Assembly: GCF_002258315.1 (NCBI RefSeq)
Contig: NZ_NOYD01000053.1
Span: 24,704-88,703 of the forward strand
From: Rhodococcus sp. 06-462-5
Lineage (GTDB): Bacteria; Actinomycetota; Actinomycetes; Mycobacteriales; Mycobacteriaceae
Length of the DNA stretch: 64,000 nucleotides
Direction of reading: 5' to 3'
In this document: piece by piece, positions 1 through 8,040 of the stretch
Position numbering within the stretch: the stretch's first letter is position 1
Layout: each line of letters begins with the position of its first letter
Position numbers and translations under genes: made by a program
The notes under the pieces: model-generated
Databases searched by the model: none
Seen by the model: only the letters and a program-made list of their open reading frames with translations
What the model was told of the DNA's origin: nothing

Positions 1-1
1 C

Positions 2-70
2 GAATCCGGCCGGTCCGAGCAGGAAGCCAGCGAAGCATTCGATGCGCTGCTGGAACGTGTCGGACTGTAG
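2..70 (+). CDS. 3' end of an unidentified gene (partial)
   Basis: An open frame enters from the left edge and ends at TAG 68-70. It codes for 22 residues ending ALLERVGL, rich in Glu, Ala and Ser, which looks like a C-terminal helix. The codon choice is normal for the neighbourhood. It is convergent with the monooxygenase that follows, with 29 bp between the two stops. The fragment is too short to assign a family. A regulator next to the monooxygenase would be a reasonable guess but nothing in the sequence proves it. Confidence 0.45.
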   Translation, partial: ESGRSEQEASEAFDALLERVGL

Positions 71-99
71 GTGAGCAGAACTTCGTAGCAGGGGTCGAA

Positions 100-1308
100 T
101 TACCGCTCACGTGGGGCTGCGTCGAACTCGTAATCCGGCAGTTCCAGTGTCGCCGCGTCGGGACCGAGGAACTTGCTTGTCACGGCCTGCACGGGCTTGG
201 ATCCGGCTAGGCGCAGCACGGTACGGAATGCAGCGACTCCCGCCGAGGTCTTCGGATGCGCGACGCGAGGCACACCGGGTGGGAGTTTCTGCGCCTGATC
301 GACGAACGGACGCATCCGCGCCTCGAAGGCCTCGAAACCGGCGCGATGATCACTCGCCCGCGCGAGCTCGCCTGCGAGAACGTACGCGCCGGTGACCGAC
401 AACGTGGTTCCCATGCCGCTCAACGGCGTTGCGCACCAGGCGGCATCGCCGAGCATGCCGATTCTGCCGTCGGACCAGCGCGGGGCCTTCACCTTCGCCA
501 GATAGTCGACGTACAGCTCGGAGTCCGGTCCCAGCGAGTCCAGGATCCGGGGCACTTCCCAACCGACACCGGCGAATGTCGAACGCAGGGCGGCGATGAC
601 GCGTTCGGTGGACGCGCCCTCGTAGCCGCTGTCGTCGGACACCCAGGATAGGCTGAATCGCGTCGTGCCGAGGTTGTCCGGTCGTAGATTCGCCACGCGA
701 GATCCGGGGGCGTTGTACCAACGCCACCAGCCGTCGTCGCTCGGTCCCTTCGGCAGTACGCCGTAGGCGGTGTACAGGCCGACAGGTGTGGTCTCGGCCT
801 CCCCGGCGAACACCAGTTCCCTACTGCTGGAACGTATTCCGTCGGCGAAGAGAACGAGGTCGAACCTTTCCGCTGCGCCCGTTGCGAAGGTGACATCGAC
901 GCCGTCGGCATCCTGAGTCGCCCCGACGACGCGATCGCCGTAGCGATACTCGGTTTGTGGTACGGCGGATTCGACGAGGATCCGCGCGAACTCGCCGCGC
1001 AGAATCTCCAACTCCGCGGTCGGCCCGTCGTGAGATCCGTCGCCGGCCGGGAATGCCGCGATGGTGGCGTCGCCATCGTCGACGAATCGGGTGCCCTTCT
1101 CGGTGGTGCCGTTCGCGAGGAGGGTCGCGTCCAGGCCCATGCGCCGCAGCACCTCGCGGCCGGAGCCGCGAACGTCGATGTTCTGGCCGCCGAGCCGCAG
1201 TTGCGGTGAGCGTTCGAGGACGGTGACCTCGAAGCCGGCGCGGTCCAGCCAGAACGCAACGGTGGGACCGGCGATGCTGGCACCGGTGACGAGTACACGA
1301 GAAGTCAT
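100..1308 (-). CDS. FAD-dependent monooxygenase
   Basis: A 402-residue flavoprotein hydroxylase of the PHBH/TetX-like fold. The N-terminus carries a Rossmann dinucleotide motif (VTGASIAGPTVAFWL, about residues 5-20) followed by an acidic end of beta-2 (VLERS). Near residue 280 is the second FAD contact, GDAAWCATPLSGMG, the conserved GD...P motif that binds the ribityl chain. Family members use NAD(P)H and O2 to hydroxylate aromatic or polyketide-like compounds; the substrate cannot be read from sequence. I chose ATG 1308 because it places the Rossmann motif at the usual distance from the N-terminus. A TTG at 1341 would add 11 residues without a ribosome binding site. The gene diverges from the iron importer, so the two may share the 118-bp promoter region. 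Confidence 0.85.
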   Translation of the reverse strand: MTSRVLVTGASIAGPTVAFWLDRAGFEVTVLERSPQLRLGGQNIDVRGSGREVLRRMGLDATLLANGTTEKGTRFVDDGDATIAAFPAGDGSHDGPTAELEILRGEFARILVESAVPQTEYRYGDRVVGATQDADGVDVTFATGAAERFDLVLFADGIRSSSRELVFAGEAETTPVGLYTAYGVLPKGPSDDGWWRWYNAPGSRVANLRPDNLGTTRFSLSWVSDDSGYEGASTERVIAALRSTFAGVGWEVPRILDSLGPDSELYVDYLAKVKAPRWSDGRIGMLGDAAWCATPLSGMGTTLSVTGAYVLAGELARASDHRAGFEAFEARMRPFVDQAQKLPPGVPRVAHPKTSAGVAAFRTVLRLAGSKPVQAVTSKFLGPDAATLELPDYEFDAAPRER

Positions 1309-1354
1309 GGACCGGGAATGCCCGGGCGGCAGGTCGTTCAATCCCGGAGGGAAA

Positions 1355-1373
1355 GTAGCTGAGCCTCACCTTT
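1355..1373 (+). promoter_or_regulatory. IdeR/DtxR-like iron box upstream of the Fe(III) importer
   Basis: The 19 bp gtagctgagcctcaccttt match the IdeR/DtxR consensus TTAGGTTAGGCTAACCTAA at 12 of 19 positions, or 14 when W and S degeneracy is allowed. The right half (CTcACCT) is the better one. It lies 54 bp before the start of an fbpA-like gene, where an iron-dependent repressor site would be expected. This is assignment by eye; the left half is weak. Confidence 0.45.
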
Positions 1374-1426
1374 GTGGTGTACTTTCATCGAATTGTCTTC
1401 AATGTCCCGTTTTCGTCAGGAGAACC

Positions 1427-2470
1427 GTGTTCACCGTTCGCCGTCTGGCGCTGCTCTCGATCAGCGCAACCCTCGCCCTCGGTCTCGTCGCATGCAGCTC
1501 GGACGGCTCGTCCGACGAAGGCACGTCCAGCTCCGAGTCCGCCTCCGCAGAGTCTGCCCTCGTGGTGTACTCCGGCCGCGGTGAAGAGCTCGTCGACCCA
1601 CTGATCGAGCGCATCGGCGGCGGTATCGAGGTCGACTACTCGGGCAACACCAACGCCCAGGCCGCAAAGATCCTCGAAGAGGGCGACGCGACCCCGGCTG
1701 ACGTCTTCTACGGCCAGGACGCAGGCGCACTCGGTGCCCTCGACGAGGCGGGCGCTCTCGCACCGCTGCCCGAGGACATTCTCTCGCTCGTTCCCGAGCA
1801 GTACCGCGGTGCCGACGGCACCTGGGTCGCCACCTCCGCACGGGCCCGCGTGCTGGCCTACAACTCCGATTCGGTGCAGGCAGCAGACCTGCCCACCGGT
1901 ATCGACGGACTGCTCGATCCCCGCTGGCGAGGACAGATCGGCTACGCACCGACCAACGCGTCGTTCCAGGCCTTCGTCACCGCCCTGCGCGTGCAGCGCG
2001 GCGAGGACGGTGCCCGCACCTGGCTCGAAGGCTTCGTCGCCAACGAGCCCGTCGCCTTCGAGGGCAACGGCCCGCTGCTGACCGCCGTCAACGACGGACA
2101 GGTGGCCACCGGCCTGCTCAACCACTACTACTGGTACCCCTTCAAGGACGAGAACGGCGACGACGCCCCGGTCGAGCTGCACTACTTCGAGCCCGGTGAC
2201 CCCGGCGCGCTGATCAACGTCGCCGGTGCCGGTGTGCTGGCTGCCTCGGACAACCAGGAAGCGGCCTTCGATTTCGTGCGCGAGTTGCTCTCGACCGAAT
2301 CGCAGACGTACTTCGCGAACGAGACCGCCGAATACCCGGTCATCGACGGAGTCACCTCCGACTACGACCTGCCGCCGCTGTCCGAGCTTGGTTCGACCGA
2401 TCTCGATCTGGGTCAGCTCTCGTCCCTCGAGGCCACTCAGACCCTCCTCACCGACGTCGGAATCATCTAG
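1427..2470 (+). CDS. Fe(III) ABC transporter substrate-binding lipoprotein (FbpA-like)
   Basis: A 347-residue periplasmic binding protein of the ferric-iron family. The N-terminus is a lipoprotein signal: positive VRR, a hydrophobic stretch, and a lipobox ending LGLVAC with Cys near residue 21, followed by a Ser/Glu-rich linker. The mature part starts with LVVYSGRGEELVDPLIE and contains the FbpA-type hinge segment (STNTNAQ-like: YSGNTNAQAAKI) and a tyrosine-rich region (LNHYYWYPF), which in the family provides metal ligands. The GTG start at 1427 is supported by aggaga at 1419-1424. Three bases separate it from the permease gene, and the ATPase overlaps the permease, so this is an fbpABC-type operon. 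It probably feeds iron uptake from simple ferric chelates; another metal or anion cannot be excluded. Confidence 0.88.
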   Translation: MFTVRRLALLSISATLALGLVACSSDGSSDEGTSSSESASAESALVVYSGRGEELVDPLIERIGGGIEVDYSGNTNAQAAKILEEGDATPADVFYGQDAGALGALDEAGALAPLPEDILSLVPEQYRGADGTWVATSARARVLAYNSDSVQAADLPTGIDGLLDPRWRGQIGYAPTNASFQAFVTALRVQRGEDGARTWLEGFVANEPVAFEGNGPLLTAVNDGQVATGLLNHYYWYPFKDENGDDAPVELHYFEPGDPGALINVAGAGVLAASDNQEAAFDFVRELLSTESQTYFANETAEYPVIDGVTSDYDLPPLSELGSTDLDLGQLSSLEATQTLLTDVGII

Positions 2471-2473
2471 TCG

Positions 2474-4042
2474 GTGCTCACGTCTGCACTCCAGCCGCTT
2501 CGGCGGCGCCACTTCGGCGGTCGTCCCGTTCTCGGGACGGCCGCGTTGTGCGTGGGAGCGCTGACACTGACGCCGTTGGTGTATCTGTTCGTTCGAGCGT
2601 TCGACGGCGGAACCGAGAAGGTTCTGCGACTGCTTCTTCGGCAACGCACACTCGACCTCGCCATCCGCACGGCAACGCTGACGCTCACCGTGCTCGTCGC
2701 GTCTGTTGTGGTCGGGACGCTGCTGGCGTGGTTGACCGTCCGTACCGACCTACCGGGTCGACGCTTCTTCGCGATGGTCCTCGCCGCTCCACTCGCCATC
2801 CCGTCGTACGTGTCCGGGTACCTGTGGATCGCCGAGTTCCCCTCGTTGGCAGGGTTTTCCGGTGCGGCCCTGGTGCTCACGTTGTCCTGCTTTCCGCTGG
2901 TGATGCTGCCGGTGTCCGCGGCGTTCGCCACCGCGGACCCATCGTTGGCCGAAGTGTCCCGCACCCTCGGCCGAGGCGCTGTGCGCACGGCGCTGACCGT
3001 CGAGTGTCGGCGGGTGGTGCCGGCCGCGGCGGCAGGTGCGCTTCTGGTGGCGCTGTACACCATCAGTGACTTCGGGGCGGTGGCTCTGATGCGATACGAC
3101 GCCTTCACGCTCGGCATCTACAGTGCGTACCGCGGGGGACTCGATCGCACCGCGGCCGCCGTCCTCGGACTGGTCCTCGTGGTGGGCGCGTTGGTGCTCA
3201 CCCTCCTCGAACGGCGTGCCCGACGCGGCGCCACGGCGAGGGTGGGATCGGGAACGGACCGGCAGGCCGAGCCGATCGTCCTCGGCCGGTGGCGCATGCC
3301 GGCTCTGGCCGTTGTCGTTGCCGCACTGACAGTCTCGGTGGTGGTTCCGATACTGGCCTTGGCGCGATGGCTGAGTCGATCGTTGCGATTCACCGTCGAC
3401 TGGGTGGACGTGCTGGCCGTCACGGCCAAGACCGTCCAGTACTCCGCGACCGCCGCGGTGGTGGTGGCCGTGCTCGCGCTTCCGGTCGCGTTGTTCGCGG
3501 CCCGATCCACGTCGAGGGCGGCCCGCGGCGCCGAGTTGTCCACCTACATCGCGCACGGACTACCTGGTATCACCGTCGGGCTCGCCACGGTCTTCCTCGG
3601 AATCAGGTTCCTGCCGTCGTTCTACCAGACGGCGGTGCTGCTGGTGCTGGCATACGTGGTGCTTTTCCTTCCATTGGCCGTCGGCAGTACCAGAGCGGTG
3701 GTCGACGCCACTCCCGTTGTCCTCGAGGACGTCTCACGGACCCTGGGCGCAGGCAGGCTGCGTACCGACCTTCGCGTGACGATTCCGATCGCGGCACCCG
3801 GCATCGCCGCCGGGGCTGCCCTGGTGTTCCTGACCGTCGCCAAGGAACTACCCGCGACGTTGATGCTGCGCCCTCGGGGAGTCGACACACTCGCGACTAC
3901 GCTGTGGTCCACCACCGAGGCGTTCCGATACGGCGAGGCGGCACCCTACGCCCTGGCCCTGATCCTGATCTCGGTGGTTCCGACGGTCGTACTGACACGG
4001 GCGCTGGGGCGCACGACGCGGAAGCGAGTAGCACTGCCATGA
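2474..4042 (+). CDS. Fe(III) ABC transporter permease (FbpB-like)
   Basis: A 522-residue double-length permease. It has about twelve membrane segments arranged as two homologous BPD_transp_1 halves (roughly residues 45-260 and 280-515). Each half carries an EAA-type loop that contacts the ATPase: SRTLGRGAVRTALTVECRRVV in the first half, and the matching SRTLGAGRLRTDLRVTIPIAA in the second. This two-in-one layout is typical of FbpB/SfuB iron permeases, so one polypeptide can replace a dimer. The start is GTG 2474, three bases after the lipoprotein stop. The stop codon overlaps the ATG of the ATPase (ATGA), which implies translational coupling. Confidence 0.9.
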   Translation: MLTSALQPLRRRHFGGRPVLGTAALCVGALTLTPLVYLFVRAFDGGTEKVLRLLLRQRTLDLAIRTATLTLTVLVASVVVGTLLAWLTVRTDLPGRRFFAMVLAAPLAIPSYVSGYLWIAEFPSLAGFSGAALVLTLSCFPLVMLPVSAAFATADPSLAEVSRTLGRGAVRTALTVECRRVVPAAAAGALLVALYTISDFGAVALMRYDAFTLGIYSAYRGGLDRTAAAVLGLVLVVGALVLTLLERRARRGATARVGSGTDRQAEPIVLGRWRMPALAVVVAALTVSVVVPILALARWLSRSLRFTVDWVDVLAVTAKTVQYSATAAVVVAVLALPVALFAARSTSRAARGAELSTYIAHGLPGITVGLATVFLGIRFLPSFYQTAVLLVLAYVVLFLPLAVGSTRAVVDATPVVLEDVSRTLGAGRLRTDLRVTIPIAAPGIAAGAALVFLTVAKELPATLMLRPRGVDTLATTLWSTTEAFRYGEAAPYALALILISVVPTVVLTRALGRTTRKRVALP

Positions 4043-5094
4043 GCATGGTGATTTCCGGACTCGTTGCCTCGTACGGCAGTACGGCGGTCCTGCACGGGAT
4101 CGACCTCGACCTCGGCGACGGAGAGATGCTCGCCGTTCTCGGCCCCTCCGGCTGCGGTAAGACGACCCTGTTGCGATCCCTTGCGGGACTGCACCGCATC
4201 GACGCGGGCCGGATCACCTCCGACGGGCGGGACATCTCGGTGGCGGGGCAGATTCAGGTACCGCCGGAGAAGCGGGGGATCGGCCTGATGCCGCAGGAAG
4301 GTGGGCTGTTCCCACACCTGACGGTACGAAGGAACATCGAATTCGGCTTGCGTGCAGGGTTTCTGCGGCCCTACCTGTCCGGTCGCGCAGAGCGCACTCG
4401 ACGCGTCGACGAGATGCTCGAGCTCGTCGGACTGCCCGACGCCGGTGGGGTGAAACCCAGCGAGCTCTCGGGCGGTCAGCAGCAGCGCATCGCGTTGGCA
4501 CGTGCGCTCGCGCCTGCTCCGTCGGTGGTGTTGATGGACGAGCCGTTCGCTGCCCTCGACGCGGGGCTGCGTACCTCGATTCGTCAGGATGTACGAGAGT
4601 TGTTGCAGTCCAGCAAGACCGCGTCGATCCTCGTCACCCACGACCGGGCCGAGGCGCTCGGAACTGCAGATCGGGTCGCCGTGCTGTTGGGTGGTCGCTG
4701 CGCCCAGATCGACACCCCGCGTGAGGTGTACGAGCGACCCGCCACACCCGCGGTCGCGAGGTTCGTCGGCGACGCCTACTTCGTCGACGCTGCGGCCCAG
4801 GGCGGCCACGTCGACACCGTCCTCGGGCGTCTCGAATCCACCACCCGAGCGACGGGCGACGGGCAGGCGTTGCTCCGGCCCGAGCAGCTGCTGGTCTCGG
4901 AGCTCGACGACGGCGCATTCGTCGTCGAACACGAGTTCTTCACCGGCCCCGAATCCTCGGTCACTCTGCGGCACAGCGACACCGGGTTGCGGCTTCGAGC
5001 CATCGCGCGGACCGCCGACCGACTCGCCCCCGGCGCCGCCGTGGACGTCACGGTGACATCGCCGGTGCACTGGTTTCCGTCCTCGTCGGACTAG
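4039..5094 (+). CDS. Fe(III) ABC transporter ATP-binding protein (FbpC-like)
   Basis: A 351-residue ATPase powering the importer encoded just upstream. Visible motifs are Walker A (GPSGCGKTT, about residues 37-45), a Q-loop (MPQEGGLFPHL), the ABC signature LSGGQQQR, Walker B (VVLMDEPFAALD) and the switch His (LVTHD). After the ATPase domain comes a C-terminal regulatory region of about 110 residues of TOBE type, usual for FbpC. ATG 4039 overlaps the permease stop. Its own stop overlaps the stop of the convergent next gene in the self-complementary CTAG at 5091-5094, leaving no room for a terminator between them. Confidence 0.9.
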   Translation: MSMVISGLVASYGSTAVLHGIDLDLGDGEMLAVLGPSGCGKTTLLRSLAGLHRIDAGRITSDGRDISVAGQIQVPPEKRGIGLMPQEGGLFPHLTVRRNIEFGLRAGFLRPYLSGRAERTRRVDEMLELVGLPDAGGVKPSELSGGQQQRIALARALAPAPSVVLMDEPFAALDAGLRTSIRQDVRELLQSSKTASILVTHDRAEALGTADRVAVLLGGRCAQIDTPREVYERPATPAVARFVGDAYFVDAAAQGGHVDTVLGRLESTTRATGDGQALLRPEQLLVSELDDGAFVVEHEFFTGPESSVTLRHSDTGLRLRAIARTADRLAPGAAVDVTVTSPVHWFPSSSD

Positions 5095-5657
5095 TTTCGC
5101 AGCTCCACCAACACGATCGGCTCGTCCTGGCCCGGCCAGGTACCCAGCAGATGGGGCAGCTCGGTCGGAGTCGCATCGATCACCCGCCGGACATGCAGGT
5201 GGGGTGACGTCGAGGCGCTTCCACCGGAACCCCGCACCTGCGTGGTGGACTCACGCACCGATCGAGAACCGTCGGCCGCCTGCACCACGAGCTCTGCCTG
5301 GCCAGCGGCCTCGACGATGGCCGCGGTGGTGACCGCCACGTACACCGGATCGCCGACGCCGTCGTACACCCAGCGCGTGCCGAGCACCGAATGTTCCATC
5401 GTGGCAACGAGATACGTGTCTGCCCCGGGCAGTGGTGTGCTGCGGTAGGTGAGTGGCACCTGAAACACGGTGCCCGACGCAGAACGCAGGAGATGTGTCT
5501 CGATGCCGACCTCGCCGTCGGGATCGTCGAATCGATACGCGCCGACGGCCTCGAGTCCGGTGATGTCCAGACGGGAAGACCACGCCTGCGTCGGAAGCCA
5601 CGCCGCGATTGCGTCGAGTTTCGATGGAACGAGCGTCGCGTGATGAATGAGGGCCAT
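5091..5657 (-). CDS. Maltokinase N-terminal cap-like domain protein
   Basis: A 188-residue soluble protein starting MALIHHATLVPSKLDAIAAWL and containing a YRFDDPDGEVGIETHLL segment. This resembles the N-terminal cap domain of actinobacterial maltokinases, here as a stand-alone protein without a kinase domain, similar to the small CG0192-type proteins of corynebacteria. The biochemical role of such free-standing caps is not established. I chose ATG 5657 over a TTG two codons upstream because family members begin with this Met-Ala. It is convergent with fbpC, sharing the CTAG at the stops, and is followed on the same strand upstream by an MFS gene. Family recognition is from memory of sequence pattern. 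Confidence 0.6.
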   Translation of the reverse strand: MALIHHATLVPSKLDAIAAWLPTQAWSSRLDITGLEAVGAYRFDDPDGEVGIETHLLRSASGTVFQVPLTYRSTPLPGADTYLVATMEHSVLGTRWVYDGVGDPVYVAVTTAAIVEAAGQAELVVQAADGSRSVRESTTQVRGSGGSASTSPHLHVRRVIDATPTELPHLLGTWPGQDEPIVLVELRN

Positions 5658-5680
5658 GCGCAAAAGCTACCGAAGGAACG

Positions 5681-7093
5681 CTATCGGGTCGGTTCCGCTC
5701 CACGCTTGGGCATGAACAGTGCCGCGACGGCCATCACCGCTGCCGCCGCCAGGACACCCAGAAAGACCGGATGGATGGCGTCGGACAGTTGTTCGGGGCT
5801 CGGGTCGTCGGAGATGCGTGAGTTGACGATGGCACCGAACACCGCGACCCCGACTGCGCTGCCGATGGAGCGGGCGAACATGTTGGTCGAGGTGGCGACG
5901 CCCCGCTCGGACCATTCGACGCTCGACTGAGCGGCGATGAGGGTGGGGCTGGCGATCAGACCCATACCGAGGCCGATGACGAAGCACACCGCGCCGACCT
6001 GCCACACCTGTGAGCCGGCACCGAGGCCGGTGGCGAATGCCGCTCCGACGACCGCGATGGAGGCACCGATCAGCGCCGTGGTGCGGAAACCGAACCGGAG
6101 ATACACCCGTCCGGAGAGAGATGCCGCGATGGGCCAGCCGAGCGTCAGGGTGGACAGCGCGAAGCCTGCGACGATCGCGCCGGTGCCGAGCACGCCCTGC
6201 ACGAACGTCGGCACGTACGAGGTCAGGCCGAGGATCAGAGCGCCGACGAGCAGTGAAATGAAGCTGCTGACCACCAGCACCCGACGCGTGAACACCCACA
6301 GCGGCAGGATCGGCTCCTCGACTCTGGTCTGCACCACTGCGAACGCGGCGAGCAAGGAGACTCCGGCAGCGAAGATGGCGATGCTGACAGGGGAGTTCCA
6401 GGCCCAGGACTGTCCGCCCTCGAGCAGCCCGAGCAGCACCATCGCTGCGCCCACCGTCAGCAGGCCTGCACCGAGGTAGTCGATCTTGGGTTTGGTGCGT
6501 TCGACGGCTCCCTCGTCGAACTTGCGCCACAGCATCACCGCGGCCAGCGCGCACAGCGGAATGTTGACGAAGAAGATCCAGCGCCACGTCAGGAACTCGG
6601 AGAAGATACCGCCGAGTGCCGGGCCCAGTACCGAGGACATCGCCCATACGCTGGCGAGGTAGCCCTGCACCTTGGCGCGCTCGGCCAGGGTGTAGATATC
6701 GCCTGCGATGGTGATGGCCATCGGCTGCACGGCACCTGCGCCGAGGCCCTGGACTGCACGGAAGGCGATCAGGGCGGGCATGCTCCAGGCCAGTCCGCAC
6801 AGGATCGAGCCGAGCAGAAACACCGCGATGCCGAACAGCATGATCTTCTTGCGGCCGAACAGGTCGGCCAGTTTGCCGTACAGGGGTACCGATACCGCCT
6901 GCGCCAGAAGATAGATGGAGAACAGCCACGGAAACTGCGTGAAGCCGCCAAGGTCGTCGACGATGGACAGCACCGCAGTGGCGATGATGGTCGCGTCGAG
7001 GGCGACCAGAGACGTACTGAGCATCAACGCAACCAGTATCGGTCCGCGTTCGGAGCGGAATCCGACATCCGAGGTCGTGTTTTTCGTTGCCAC
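5681..7093 (-). CDS. MFS drug efflux transporter, DHA2 (14-TM) family
   Basis: About 470 residues with roughly fourteen hydrophobic segments. Early motifs fit the DHA2 proton antiporters: LDATIIATAV in TM1 (motif D-like) and the loop 2-3 motif GKLADLFGRKKIMLFG (motif A). The TM5 antiporter region is VLGPALGGIFSEFLTWRWIFFVN (motif C, GPxxGG). Such proteins export drugs, dyes or lipids using the proton gradient; the substrate is unknown. GTG 7093 is preferred because it leaves a short charged N-terminus before TM1. An in-frame ATG at 7168 would overlap the purC start. The gene diverges from purC, so 7094-7155 must hold both promoters. Confidence 0.85.
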   Translation of the reverse strand: MATKNTTSDVGFRSERGPILVALMLSTSLVALDATIIATAVLSIVDDLGGFTQFPWLFSIYLLAQAVSVPLYGKLADLFGRKKIMLFGIAVFLLGSILCGLAWSMPALIAFRAVQGLGAGAVQPMAITIAGDIYTLAERAKVQGYLASVWAMSSVLGPALGGIFSEFLTWRWIFFVNIPLCALAAVMLWRKFDEGAVERTKPKIDYLGAGLLTVGAAMVLLGLLEGGQSWAWNSPVSIAIFAAGVSLLAAFAVVQTRVEEPILPLWVFTRRVLVVSSFISLLVGALILGLTSYVPTFVQGVLGTGAIVAGFALSTLTLGWPIAASLSGRVYLRFGFRTTALIGASIAVVGAAFATGLGAGSQVWQVGAVCFVIGLGMGLIASPTLIAAQSSVEWSERGVATSTNMFARSIGSAVGVAVFGAIVNSRISDDPSPEQLSDAIHPVFLGVLAAAAVMAVAALFMPKRGAEPTR

Positions 7094-7141
7094 GGCTACC
7101 AGTCTGATGCCTGCCGGCACCCCCGCGGCCACCGGCCCAGA

Positions 7142-7147
7142 TAGTGT
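7142..7147 (+). promoter_or_regulatory. -10 element of purC (leaderless)
   Basis: TAGTGT fits TANNNT and ends 8 nt before GTG 7156. No Shine-Dalgarno sequence is present, so transcription probably begins at or next to the start codon. Confidence 0.45.
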
Positions 7148-7155
7148 TGAACACC

Positions 7156-8040
7156 GTGCGACCATCACTGAGTAGCTACGAGCATCTGGCCGGCGGCAAG
7201 GTCCGCGATCTGTACACGATCGACGACGCGCATCTGCTGCTCGTCGCGAGCGACCGAATCTCGGCCTACGACCACATCCTCGACACCCCGATTCCGGACA
7301 AGGGACGCGTGTTGACGGCCATGAGCGTGTTCTTCTTCGAAGAGCTCGGCGGCGTCAACCACTTGGCCGGCGATCCGCTCGACGAACGCATTCCCGCCGA
7401 ACTGCTCGGCCGTGCCCTGGTGGTGAAGAAGCTGAACATGGTGCCGATCGAATGCGTCGCGCGCGGCTACCTCACTGGATCCGGGTTGGCGGACTACAAC
7501 GCGACCGGAGCCGTGTGCGGCGTGCAGCTTCCCCCCGGGCTCGTGGAATCCAGCAAGCTCGACCAGGCGATCTTCACGCCCGCGTCGAAGGCCGAACTGG
7601 GCGATCACGACGAGAACATCACCTTCGACCAGGCCGTCGAGCAGGTCGGTGCCGAACTCGCGTTCAAGTTGCGCGAAGACACCATCGAGATCTACTCGCG
7701 CGCAGCCAACTTCGCTCTGGAACGCGGAATCATCCTCGCGGACACCAAGTTCGAGTTCGGTACCGATGCCGACGGCAACCTCGTCCTCGCCGACGAGGTT
7801 CTCACTCCCGATTCCTCACGCTACTGGCCCGCCGATTCGTACCAGGAAGGTCGCGTCCAGCCCAGCTTCGACAAGCAGTTCGTCCGCGACTGGTTGACGG
7901 GCGAATCCGGCTGGGATCGCAGCTCCGACACTCCACCGCCGCCGTTGCCGGACGACATCGTCGCCGCAACACGCAGCCGCTACATCGAGGCCTACGAGCG
8001 CATCTCGGGCCTGAACTTCGACGATTGGGTCACACCATGA
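7156..8040 (+). CDS. purC: Phosphoribosylaminoimidazole-succinocarboxamide synthase
   Basis: A 294-residue SAICAR synthetase, which joins CAIR and aspartate with ATP in de novo purine synthesis. Recognisable segments are the N-terminal GKVRDLY, the nucleotide-binding LLLVASDRISAYDHIL, VECVARGYLTGSG, and the C-terminal DEVLTPDSSRYWP found in bacterial PurC. I chose GTG 7156 because family members begin MRPxLS at this point; a GTG at 7144 would add four residues. The last codon overlaps the ATG of the oligopeptidase gene (ATGA), so the two are translationally coupled. The same pair occurs in mycobacteria (Rv0780 with ptrB genes). Confidence 0.97.
   Translation: MRPSLSSYEHLAGGKVRDLYTIDDAHLLLVASDRISAYDHILDTPIPDKGRVLTAMSVFFFEELGGVNHLAGDPLDERIPAELLGRALVVKKLNMVPIECVARGYLTGSGLADYNATGAVCGVQLPPGLVESSKLDQAIFTPASKAELGDHDENITFDQAVEQVGAELAFKLREDTIEIYSRAANFALERGIILADTKFEFGTDADGNLVLADEVLTPDSSRYWPADSYQEGRVQPSFDKQFVRDWLTGESGWDRSSDTPPPPLPDDIVAATRSRYIEAYERISGLNFDDWVTP

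Noticed and set aside
1385..2644. Long open frame on the minus strand opposite the fbpA-like gene
   Set aside because: It mirrors a clearly coding lipoprotein gene, is poor in hydrophobic segments, and has no start signal; high-GC antisense artefact.
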